A stretch of 12,770 nt of DNA from Nephromyces sp. MM_2019 (Eukaryota; Apicomplexa; Aconoidasida; Nephromycida), in the NCBI GenBank assembly GCA_015657535.1, contig JADHZB010001910.1, positions 1 through 12,770 of the forward strand. Direction: 5' to 3'. The notes under the pieces were generated by a model. That model was given only the letters and a program-made list of their open reading frames with translations, was not told the DNA's origin and did not search any database. The position numbers and the translations under genes are program-made. This document shows, one piece after another, positions 1 to 7,512 of this stretch (position 1 is its first letter; each line of letters starts with the position of its first letter).

Positions 1-75
1 TCATCTTCATCATCTTCATCATCTTCATCATCTTCATCTTCATCATCTTCATCATCTTCATCTCACAAAACGTAC
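1..75 (-). repeat. TCATCT-type microsatellite in ASP5 intron 6
   Basis: Bases 1-62 are a compound trinucleotide repeat (TCATCATCT variants; GATGAAGAT on the gene strand) that starts directly after the GTACGT donor of exon 6. On the plus strand it would read as a serine run. The intron interpretation is preferred because the exon boundary and phase fit the protease. Confidence 0.7.
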
Positions 76-123
76 CTCACAGGTAAAAAGTACTCTGATG
101 GGTAGAATGTATGTTGCGTATTT
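76..123 (-). CDS. ASP5-like exon 6 (FYPSEYFLPV exon)
   Basis: The acceptor has a long pyrimidine tract (TGCTTTTGCTTGTTCTTCAG, ending at 124) and the donor is GTACGT at 75. The 48-base exon encodes NTQHTFYPSEYFLPV in the phase left by exon 5. The aromatic-Pro-x-x-Tyr-Phe/Leu pattern matches the PxxYL segment that follows the LPxI strand in this family. An intron follows and continues past base 1, so the conserved C-terminal Asp/Gly-rich strand and stop codon are not in the window. Confidence 0.72.
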
Positions 124-1831
124 CTGAAGAACAAGCAAAAGCAGAAGATGAACATAAGGCATAATATGAAGAAGATGATGAAGTTGATGAAGATGATGAA
201 GATGATGAAGATGATGATGAAGGTCAAGATAAAGACGGTGACGGTGGTGGAACTCCAGCCTGCTCGCACAGCAGCTGCCGCCCCCATGGGCTATCGACAA
301 AAACCCTCACATACACGGCAGCCATACACAATAACATCACCACAATGTAAACAAATCTATATATATAATTCTTGTCATCACAGTTACAAGAGGTGTAAGT
401 ACACTCCACTAACCTGAAGCACTACGAAATTACTACAAAATAAGAAAATAAAACTTTTTTGCCTTAAAAACAATACACACATGGAGGTACGCATACGCAG
501 GAATAAGCACAGATATATAGGGATATGCAGACACACACGGATACACACATAAGGATATACACACATATACTCGAATATGCGCACACGCACAAGGTACGCA
601 CGCATATACTAACACACACACCACATACAGCATACAAAACATACGCATATACACCACACACACATCACTACACATATCACACACTTCGCACACACCACAC
701 ATACATACGACACACGCACCTCATACACCACACACACATCGCACATACCACACACAAACCACATACGCATCTCCCCATCCTTACCCCTCTCCGTAGAATG
801 TTATCTTTGGGAAGAGCTTCAGTTGCTCAGGCGAATCAAGCTGCACAACTGCTACCCCCAGGGAGAACATAGCATACTGAAACCCAGCATTCATGCAGAT
901 GTTGGTGAAAGCATCCAAATATACGTCATGCACAAGCTTAGGCAGAAAGGTGTAAGTAGTACCTGAAATAAGAAGAGGGGGAAAAAATTTTCGAGTGTAC
1001 GTACACTCGAAAATTCCAGTGCTTAAGCAGTATGAAGAGTGTGCAGCTGATTGGCAAAACAAAGAGCGCACACACACCAAATTAAGCACGATAGAAGCTC
1101 TAGGGAAGAATATCATCAGATACAGGTAATGTAGTGGGTGGGAGAGCGTGAAACACATACAAGGGACAAGCTTCAAATGTACAGGAAAATGCATCACAAA
1201 GGTAAGAGCAACAAACATATACCAAATTCCTCATGTAAACCAAATGTCTCACACGCATATCAAACAAAGACCTAACACCTCACACACACCCTACCAACAC
1301 ACACCCACCCTTCGCCCTAACCAGTATCAACTAGCAAATCTCTTGTCGAACTACTCAATTTCTTATTTGCATCCATCGTCTGATGAGTTTCTAGCGAAAT
1401 TATTCGATCGTTTACTCCGATAGCCTTCAATGGGACTAAGTTGGAGCGCCTCGGAGAGCTCCACGAAAACCATGAAAAGAGCTGATCCAACTCGCCAATT
1501 TGTACTGTCAAGAAGCAGGAAAAAGCAGGAAGTCGTGGGAGTACGTACATGTGCGATAGACAAACGTTAAGCAGAAGAAAGAGTAGATCGCAAAAAAGCG
1601 CAAAGAGGGAGAATGAAGCCTCTCGCGCATGCAGCTTTTAGAGGGGCTGAAAGCGTGTGCGTAGTACAGGGAGGCATCTCAACAGAGACGCAAACAAGAA
1701 AGAGATTCATCAGCTTACGCTTCATGTAGATGCAGCCACAACTCGATTGATCAGACACATAGAGGCAAGGTATATCAAAAACACGACCAAAACACACATA
1801 GCCATCAACACACAACCAAAACACACACACA

Positions 1832-1910
<79 letters not shown>

Positions 1911-4649
1911 ACGTACATATCTTCAAGTTCTCCATTCTCTACCTGTATCTTCTTCTAAAAGGCTATTCACTGCACCAAACTTTGACTGATCATTCTCCCT
2001 AGCACTTTTCATAGCCTCATCAGGGGAACCACGCAGTAAATACCTATCGTAGCCTCCAACAGTTAACACACCACCTTCAGGTGAAGAGCAGATGCCAAAA
2101 GCTTCGCTAGTAACATCAGCAGCACCAAAAGAAGCCTTCAGGAGGGAAGTAGAGTTGAAAAACTGATCTTCAGAGGCTCCTGAAAGTGTGTGCGAGGGGA
2201 TATAAAGCAGGGCAAAGAGAGAGTGGGTGGGTTTTGGGTATCAATTATAGTGAAGAGCACGCACATATACTCGAAGAAGAAATCAATTAGGCATAAGAGC
2301 GTGTGAGAAGAGGATATCAAGTAGGCTTTTTAAGGAAAACTTAAGCACAGAGTAACTTGTGTTAGACACACACACCCAGCGCCGTTGATGAATAGAGTTC
2401 TGAGTCAGCCACAAACCGCACAGAGTAAACTAGATACCGAGAGCTTGCTAAACAAAAGATTCTTTATCACATGTTCGAGAAGCTGCCCATTCGCAGGACT
2501 AAATTCGAGTTTAAGCCTATATTAGGCTTAGCCACAAGAGGTTAAACATTAATGACTGAATCAAAAGGCGTATCTTCACACCAAATGGGTGCATCTACAC
2601 ATACACAATACAACATATCTCAATCAAACAAGGTATACAAGAGATACAATCCAAGTTCATCAAAATAAATTTAAACATCTGCATTCACCAGGAGTCCAGC
2701 AATCACCCCGAAATCAGAGAAACAAACGTTCGCAAGCCAGCACTCCAATAGAAACCTCCCCCCCCCTCCAACACCCTCCACCTCCCTCCACTATGCTCCA
2801 CCCTTCACTCCACCACACATCACCCTCCACCACCCCCCACTCAACCCCTCACTCCTCTCAAAATCCCCCCCAACCCACCTATAATCCCCCTAGAGATGCT
2901 CCAATCTATGGGTTGATTGTAGGCGTAGGTGCAAGAGTTATGATAGTATTGAAAGGGGATGTTTGATTCCTCCATAGATCCAAATGAATTGTAGTCAGAG
3001 AAGAGGGGGCCACCACTCTGTTGTCCGCTGAGATAGTGCTCACCGAATCCGCATGACTTTAGACCTTCAGTGATGGAGTTCATAGAAGCTCCTTTAAGGA
3101 AGAAGCTCCTAAGAGAAGATCTATTAGAGGCGCCCTCCCAGAGCTCCCGCTCGCTCCTCTTCATACCAAAAAGCCCCCTTTTTGTGCTGCTATTCAACCC
3201 TTTTTTCTCAGTAATGTGTGTGTTGCCAACTCCCCAAGAGAGCAAACCCCCCTCTAAAGCTGACAAGGAGGCAGCACCACTCGATTTGAAGGCTGAGAAG
3301 CTCTCAGAGCCCTCAGCAGACTTCTCCAGCGAAGCTGCTACATACTGAGGTATAAAACGTTTCAAAGGCTGCTGTAATTGAGACTTCGAAGAGGAGGAAA
3401 AACCCGCATCAGAGAGCATCAAATGAGCGAGAGATTTGTTCCAGACATTTCCAACAGACGCCCTAGCTTTCGTTGATGCTGCATTCTCTCGAGGTAGTGT
3501 GTTTAGGGGGGAATTTTCACTCAATTGTGCAGAGAGCAGGGGTTTAGCTACTTTGTCTGCAGCATCATTCCCATCGACTGTGTGCGCCAACTCATCCCCA
3601 AAAACCCTCTTGTGAGTGCGTGACCCTTCAGAACGCAACAGAGCGACTCTTCCTCCTCTTTCCACCTTCAATAGCTCAGAAGCAAAATCTTCACCCTCCT
3701 CACTGTTTGAAGTGAAATCCTCACTGGAAACACCATGCATAAGCATCGCATTAGTATTTCCACTCATAAGCCTCCAATCTGATAGGCTGTAGCAGGGCAG
3801 GTAATCCACACACGTCTTGCCGTCTTCATGCCGTTCAGCACAGCAATCTTCAGAATCGCAGGGGCGGAACTGAACGCTCTTTGAGAGACTATAGTCAAAG
3901 GCATATTGTAGATTCGCATCACACTTTCCTATACACGGAACACACGCTATACTCGTTAAGCTTGAGCCAGTATCAAACAATACAGTCATTACTTGGGGGG
4001 GGGTTCCAACAAGGAGGTTGACGTTCTTCACGATGGCAACTGTGGGGTAAATGGGGGCCCTTTGAAAGCGAAAAACCTTTGAAAACCTTTTTTCCTTTGA
4101 GTAAGGGGGGAGGCTCGCTGTGGGGGGAAGGGAGGGAGGGCTTGATGGGGGGGTAGTGGTGGGGAGGTTTCCTTGCTGTGGGGGAGTCACTGGGGGGTGT
4201 GAAGATGGTAAAAGGGGGGCGTTAGGGGTTTCATCGGAGAGGGTAGAAGAGGGTATAATAGTGGATGGTTTCCCCTCTTCCAGTGTAATGGCATTTGCAA
4301 GAAGAGAGGACTTCTGCGTAGAGATGGAGGAAGTGGTTCTCTCCTCATCATGATATGAGGAGCTCTCCCCAGCTTTCGCTAGCTCCTCCTCCGAAAGATC
4401 TAGACTAGAGACGGAAACCTCACCTGAAGAGGTGGGGTGTGGCCTTTCAACCTCTAGGGAATGCGCAAACGCACACACAGGCCCTGGAGGTGGAGAGAGA
4501 GAGAATAGAGAGAAAGAAACCCCTTCTTTCTCTCCATATCTCTCTGGCTGTAAGAGCAGAAAGCTAAACAACAGCAAGTAGGCTATTTTTGGCGGTTTAG
4601 TTGCGATTGAAGCTCCTTTCCTCAAAGAAACGAAGTGATGCACATTCAT
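76..4649 (-). CDS. ASP5: ASP5/plasmepsin V-like aspartyl protease, six exons, 3' end outside the window
   Basis: This is a pepsin-family (A1, nepenthesin-like) protease. Relatives are plasmepsin V in the ER of Plasmodium and ASP5 in the Toxoplasma Golgi, which cleave exported proteins. The exons are 4649-2879, 2447-2376, 2179-1943, 1504-1322, 962-785 and 123-76; every intron is GT-AG and every junction keeps phase. The sum is 829 residues plus two bases. The first in-frame ATG is at 4649, with an in-frame TGA shortly upstream. A hydrophobic segment at residues 22-34 fits a signal sequence or anchor. Residues about 65-190 are Ser/Pro/Glu-rich, like a prosegment. The first catalytic motif is FDTGSS (D226), followed by the CxxCxxxC of the nepenthesin-like clade; the second is VDTGTTYTFLP (D753). 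Between them lies EGGVLTVGGYD. A low-complexity insertion of about 280 residues separates the first Cys cluster from the presumed flap (C573). The terminal domain, up to the stop codon, is missing. The family is sure; the ASP5 assignment is likely, but other nepenthesin-like clades remain possible. Confidence 0.82.
168..222. repeat. GATGAA microsatellite in ASP5 intron 5
   Basis: This is an imperfect GATGAA/GATGAT tract of about 55 bases in the 3' part of intron 5, upstream of the pyrimidine tract of exon 6. In one plus frame it encodes a run of Asp and Glu, but that frame has no start codon and an in-frame TAA precedes it. It is best seen as intron microsatellite. Confidence 0.75.
480..775. 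repeat. CA-rich degenerate repeat in ASP5 intron 5
   Basis: Roughly 300 bases are dominated by ACACA, CATAC and CGCACA words on the plus strand, which is TG-rich on the gene strand. They lie just downstream of the exon 5 donor. His/Thr-rich and Cys/Val-rich open frames here come from the repeat and are not genes. Confidence 0.75.
785..962 (-). CDS. ASP5-like exon 5 (TTYTFLP exon)
   Basis: The acceptor TCTTATTTCAG (964-963) and the consensus donor GTAAGG (784) bound this 178-base exon. It encodes TTYTFLPKLVHDVYLDAFTN, continues with ICMNAGFQYAMFSLG, and ends LKLFPKITFYGE. The order, active-site Asp, then LP, then a helix with a Cys, then LFPxI and a strand, is the normal C-terminal lobe layout. 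Confidence 0.85.
986..1015. promoter_or_regulatory. 30-bp perfect palindrome in ASP5 intron 4
   Basis: The 15 bases on each side of the 1000/1001 axis are exact reverse complements with no loop. The inner part is GTGTACGTACAC, flanked by CGA/TCG and AT-rich arms. It lies 24 bases upstream of exon 5 on the gene strand. It could be a protein-binding site, a cruciform, or a hairpin in the pre-mRNA next to the acceptor. Its function is unknown. Confidence 0.6.
1322..1504 (-). CDS. ASP5-like exon 4 (second catalytic Asp)
   Basis: The acceptor CTTGACAG (1506-1505) and donor GTTAGG (1321) define a 183-base exon. It encodes QIGELDQLFSWFSW, then NLVPLKAIGVNDRIISLETH, and ends DLLVDTG. The codon for the Gly of the DTG motif is split by the intron (G|GT), and exon 5 supplies TTYTFLP. 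The catalytic motif therefore exists only in the spliced message. The tryptophan-containing segment followed by a beta-strand-like stretch is the usual lead-in to the second active-site Asp. Confidence 0.82.
1821..1912. repeat. (CA)n microsatellite in ASP5 intron 3
   Basis: This tract is almost pure AC dinucleotide with two AAAC interruptions; the longest pure run is about 34 units. It lies about 30 bases inside the intron from the donor, so the transcript carries (UG)n. Confidence 0.95.
1943..2179 (-). CDS. ASP5-like exon 3 (EGGVLTVGGYD exon)
   Basis: A strong acceptor (CACACACTTTCAG) opens this 237-base exon at 2179 and a GTAGAG donor at 1942 closes it. It encodes ASEDQFFNSTSLLKASFGA, then AFGICSSPEGGVLTVGGYD (residues about 641-659). 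That is the phenylalanine/cysteine plus Gly-Gly-x-x-x-x-Gly-Gly block typical of aspartyl proteases of this clade. The rest is a charged linker ending EEDT. No long minus-strand open frame flags it, because the frame has no convenient start codon. Confidence 0.8.
2376..2447 (-). CDS. ASP5-like exon 2 (residues 591-614)
   Basis: This 72-base exon is too short to be found as an isolated frame. It is bounded by a pyrimidine-rich TTTAG acceptor at 2449-2448 and a GTGTGT donor at 2375. It enters in phase 1 and leaves in phase 1, matching both neighbours. It encodes SSRYLVYSVRFVADSELY followed by SSTAL. I read this as the segment where the family usually has a Gly-Cys, an acidic/Leu-Phe motif and then a Gly-rich turn. 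Similarity is weak, so this is the least secure exon of the gene. Confidence 0.55.
2757..2878 (-). repeat. G-run-rich start of ASP5 intron 1
   Basis: On the gene strand, the 120 bases after the exon 1 donor contain many runs of three to eight G (GGTGGG, GGGGGGGG, GTGGAGGG). This has the composition of a G-quadruplex-forming tract. Pro-rich frames on the plus strand come from the complementary C-runs. Confidence 0.7.
2879..4649 (-). CDS. ASP5-like exon 1 (residues 1-590)
   Basis: This exon holds the N-terminal hydrophobic segment, the Ser/Pro-rich prosegment, LLVGTPPQVMTVLFDTGSS with the first catalytic Asp, the Cys-rich stretch (C236 to C286), the long Ser-rich insertion and the start of the flap region (SCTYAY, residues 572-577). 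It ends in phase 1 at a GTGGGT donor (2878). The frame stays open for 38 further bases into the G-rich intron before a stop, so a single-frame prediction would run past the true exon end. The canonical Y-x-E-G-S flap is not obvious here; the sequence reads YNQPIDWSISRG. Confidence 0.8.
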
Positions 4650-4697
4650 CGTAGATCTCAAAGAGCATTTGACTTGATTGGTACATCAATGTGAGGG

Positions 4698-4709
4698 GTG
4701 TATATACAC
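4698..4709. promoter_or_regulatory. GTGTA-N2-TACAC palindrome upstream of the ASP5-like start
   Basis: GTGTATATACAC, extended to a 14-bp palindrome by the flanking G and C (4697-4710), lies 49 bases upstream of the protease ATG at 4649. The position fits a core-promoter or 5' UTR element. The same core recurs at 393, 995 and 9039, with near matches at 1539, 7790 and 7851. Confidence 0.45.
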
Positions 4710-4934
4710 CGAAGCCAAGACAGTTTGGGGATAATCTGGAGGAAAAAATGCGCGGTGGAGCGAGAGGGGGTAAGGGGAGGTAGTGAGGGTGAGGGCTGGA
4801 GGAAGTGGAGGAGATGATGAAGTAGGCGGAGAAGCTGGAGGCAGAGGGGGGTTGTGAGCCGGTGGAAAACATGGAGTAGGTGGAGATGATAGAGTAGGTA
4901 GAAGAAGTGGTGGAAGTGGAGGAGGTGGAGAAAA

Positions 4935-5033
4935 GAAGGTAGAGAAGGTAGAGAAGGTAGAGAAGGTAGAGAAGGTAGAGAAGGTAGAGAAGGTAGAGAA
5001 GGTAGAGAAGGTAGAGAAGGTAGAGAAGGTGGA
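4935..5033. repeat. 9-bp minisatellite GAAGGTAGA, ten perfect copies plus one diverged
   Basis: Ten uninterrupted units of GAAGGTAGA (4935-5024) are followed by an eleventh ending GGA. The unit length is a multiple of three, so all frames stay open. It is a likely site of length variation between strains. Confidence 0.95.
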
Positions 5034-5102
5034 GTAGGTGGCGTGGGAGGTGGAGGATATGGAGGAAGTGGAGGATATGAAGAAAACGAAAGAGGGGGAG
5101 TA

Positions 5103-5319
5103 GGTGGAGGAAATGAAGGTGGAGAAGGCATAAGTGGCGTAGGAATTGAAAATGGTGATGTAGGTGGCGTAGATGGAGTATGTGGAGAAAGTGCAGGAGG
5201 TGCAGGAGGTGGAGAATGTCCAAAAGGTGGAGGAAATGAAGGTGGAGAAGGCATAAGTGGCGTAGGAATTGAAAACGGTGATGTAGGTGGCGTAGATGGA
5301 GTATGTGGAGGAAGTGCAG
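5103..5319. repeat. Direct duplication, about 94 bp, spaced 123 bp
   Basis: Bases 5103-5196 and 5226-5319 are identical apart from two substitutions (T/C in the AAT/AAC word, and A/G in GAGAAAG/GAGGAAG). The spacing of 123 is a multiple of three. The copies end in different GCAGG/GATGG sequence. High identity suggests a recent duplication or conversion. Confidence 0.9.
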
Positions 5320-5614
5320 GAGATGGAGAAAAGGAAAAAGGTGGAGGCGGAGAAGGTGCTGGAGGTGGTGGAGAAGGTAGATGAAAGGAAAGTGTAGGAA
5401 ATGAAGAAAATTAAGCAGAAAAATTGGAGAAAGAGACGAAGGAGATAGAGAATGTGGAGGCTTAAAACACAATTAACTCAAAGATGTAGAACATGAGGAA
5501 TACGCAACGAAATAGCAAGAATAGGAAGCAGGAAGAAGTGTTTGCGACGGCATAATGAATAGTGCGCATAGCTTACCTCAAGCTTCACACTTTTTGCTTT
5601 CCCACATGCATTAG

Positions 5615-6526
5615 ATGGCGCTGAATATGGAGGTCTCTCCTGTAAAGAGGAGTATTTACTCTCGGAAGATGAACAGGAGAAATTCGTCGTTTTTACATAT
5701 TTTTTCGTCTAAAAAAAGTTTTTTAGCGGAAGAGGAAGACGGGTTTTGGAAAGACCGGTGGTATCCTCAATTATAACATGCCACCCTCAAAGTATCAAAT
5801 GCTGTTATTCTTTGTTTTATGAAAATTAAGGTTCGCTTCACTGCGTGAAACAGGAGGCCTTTCGCGAAAACGAGAGCTTCAGAAGGAGAGAAAAGGGGCT
5901 TACAGTGGTTCTTTGCTGAGTCGCAAGCAATGCAAAACTGGCCGCTGAGTTGCTTCCGTTTCAACGGTTGAGAAATGTGTGGTGTATCTCGGTCGGTTGG
6001 TGTGTACGTGTTATGTGTGTGATTAGGTGTCGATTGGTGTGCATGCGAAGTACGTGTGCGTAGGTGTCGGTTGGTGTGCATGCTAAGTGTGTGCGCGTGG
6101 TGTGTGCATGTGGGTGTGTATGGTATGTGTGTGCATGTGGGTGTGTATGGTATGTGTGTGCATGTGGGTGTGTATGGTATGTGTGTGCATGTGGGTGTGT
6201 ATGGTATGTGTGTGCATGTGGGTGTGTATGGCATGTGTGTGCATGTGGGTGTGTATGGTATGTGTGTGTATGTAGACGGATGTGCATGTGTGATTCCTAC
6301 GTGTGTCCAGCGTATGTGCGCTGTGTGTACCTTAGGTGTGTGGCGATATGCGCGGTTTCCCGCCTGCTGGTGTTTATGTTGTTTGTGTGTACGCGAGTGC
6401 ATGTGTGTATACATATGTAAAAATCTGAGCGTGTGTAAACATATCGCTGTATGTGAATTTGTACAAGAGCGCTCACCCGAGGAGAAATGTGTGCAGAAGT
6501 ATTTCAAAGCACAAAATGACGACTAA
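5615..6526 (+). CDS. Small basic protein, three-exon candidate gene, family not recognised
   Basis: Exons 5615-5757, 5854-5966 and 6468-6526 join in phase (2 then 1) to give 104 residues ending FKAQNDD. The start ATG follows an in-frame TAG and has in-frame Met at residues 1, 5 and 19. Residues 1-35 are rich in Arg, Lys and Ser with few acids, which would fit a mitochondrial presequence (inference). The middle exon encodes GLQWFFAESQAMQNWP and a Cys, and the last ERSPEEKCVQKYF. The first splice is GTGGTA to AAACAG and the second GTTGAG to ACAAG, so the donors are not strong. A 501-base TG-rich intron precedes the last exon, as in the better-supported genes. The gene is divergent from the protease. 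I know of no family match, and single exons could be chance frames. Confidence 0.42.
6106..6267. repeat. 27-bp minisatellite, six copies
   Basis: Units starting GCATGTGGGTGTGTATGG begin at 6106, 6133, 6160, 6187, 6214 and 6241. Only one has a GGCATG variant, and the last ends in a diverged TGTGTGTATG. The 27-base unit makes repeated Cys/Val/Met or His/Thr/Pro frames that look like genes but are not. It lies within the second intron of the 5615-6526 candidate. Confidence 0.95.
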
Positions 6527-7512
6527 CAGAGCCACCTTCATTAAGAGGGTCTGCAGTTCTACAAAAAGCTGCTGAGACTGCTTCAATAACACACATGCTG
6601 AAATTGATGTTTCTCTTATTCTGTAGAGAAGAGGAAGCATCTGCTAGACTCTATGCTTAAGAATATAAACATGTGTGTGTTAGGCAGGGGAGGAAGAGCT
6701 GTGATAGTCTGCTACTAGACTCACTAGAATTCAGCCCTTAAGCACACACACAACGACGTACTACTTATCTTTACACACAAAAAGCGCACATGCACCACAC
6801 CTAGCCAGACACAAGCACCTGCTACTTGTCCTGAAATACACAGGCATGTCACAATTACTGCCTATCCACATACATATTCGTACACACACTGCCCTACTAC
6901 TTAACCTTCGCATGCAAAAGTTAAGGTGTTAACCTCATCTCGCTACTCGTAAACTATCTATGTCAGATAAGGTTTTGTGTATGTAATGAGTGGAAGCGTG
7001 TGATTTAACTGTCTTTATGTGTATTTGTGTGTATAAGGGAATGGGTATGCGTGGGTCAATGTGTGTTTTTGTCTTTATGTGAGTGCGTGTAAGCGAACGT
7101 GTGTGTGCGTGCCTGTGAGTGCACATATATGAGTTAGTTGCTGTATGTGTGTGTTCATTTGTGTGATGGGGTGCATGTGAGCGGGTGTGCGTGTGTGTGA
7201 CTGTGTGTGTATAGGTGAGAGTGTGTGTGTGCGTGCTTTTATGTGGGTGAGCTGGTTTATGTAAATGGAAGTATATGAGCGTGTGCGCGAGCGAGTGGGT
7301 GTGTTTGAGTGGGAGTGTGCGTGCGGATGGGTAAGTATGTTTGTGCATTTATGCAATTGTGTTCATCTGTGAATGGGTAAGCGTGTGTGTGTTTCTGTTT
7401 ACAGATGTACGCAAGCGGGTGTAGATACACTAATCCACGTAGATATGTGTGTAAAAACTTCATTTTTTGTTGATATTCAAACTTCAAGTGAGGGTGAGAT
7501 AATCGCTTTTTT
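6527..7512. other. No supported gene; CA-rich then TG-rich DNA
   Basis: The stretch 6740-6900 is CA-rich and 6970-7440 is TG-rich on the plus strand, both degenerate rather than pure repeats. A strong-looking acceptor occurs on each strand at the same place (6611-6625: TTATTCTGTAG forward, CTTCTCTACAG reverse), with short open stretches beyond each, but no complete exon chain could be built. Confidence 0.6.

Larger units (their letters stand above)
4740..5400. repeat. Purine-rich (GGA/GAA) low-complexity block between divergent genes
   Basis: About 660 bases of mostly G and A on the plus strand lie between the protease start (4649, minus) and the next candidate start (5615, plus). Long Gly-rich frames (plus) and Pro-rich or Leu/His-rich frames (minus) run through it. 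All come from the strand bias, and none has recognisable domains. A genuine Pro-rich or Gly-rich repeat protein cannot be excluded, but no frame is favoured over the others. Confidence 0.7.

Noticed and set aside
148..300. Asp/Glu-rich plus-strand frame and Ser-run frame near the left end as an acidic protein
   Set aside because: There is no start codon, a TAA is in frame, and the tract is explained as microsatellite within protease introns.
398..441. A 19-base exon of the protease with TTGTAG acceptor and CAG|GTTAGT donor, encoding NFVVLQ
   Set aside because: The exon 5 to exon 6 join (962-785 with 123-76) already fits phase and gives the expected FYPSEYFLP pattern; the microexon would leave that exon out of phase.
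433..872. His/Thr-rich and Cys/Val-rich frames in the CA-rich tract
   Set aside because: These are by-products of dinucleotide repeats in an intron; several frames are open at once and none has non-repeat content.
2841..2878. Continuation of the long protease frame past 2879 to its stop
   Set aside because: The last 12 codons (Gly/Arg-rich) arise from the G-run intron. The GTGGGT donor at 2878 lets the message join to the later exons with the second active-site Asp.
4650..4661. Protease start at 4661
   Set aside because: The codon there is TTG; the first ATG in frame is at 4649 and is followed by a good hydrophobic N-terminus.
4597..5472. A 291-codon Leu/His-rich frame on the minus strand
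   Set aside because: It follows the GGA/GAA composition of the complementary strand; overlapping Pro-rich and Gly-rich frames are equally open and none shows domains.
6087..6275. A CRISPR array, given regular 27-bp periodicity
   Set aside because: The units are contiguous with no unique spacers; it is a minisatellite in a eukaryotic intron.
5967..6420. Long Cys/Val/Met frames on plus and His/Thr/Pro frames on minus as repeat proteins
   Set aside because: They are produced by the 27-bp minisatellite and flanking TG repeats.
6473..6620. Minus-strand terminal exon after a strong CTTCTCTACAG acceptor, encoding a hydrophobic tail
   Set aside because: It overlaps the last exon of the plus-strand candidate antisense, and no upstream exon could be linked. 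It is kept only as an alternative.
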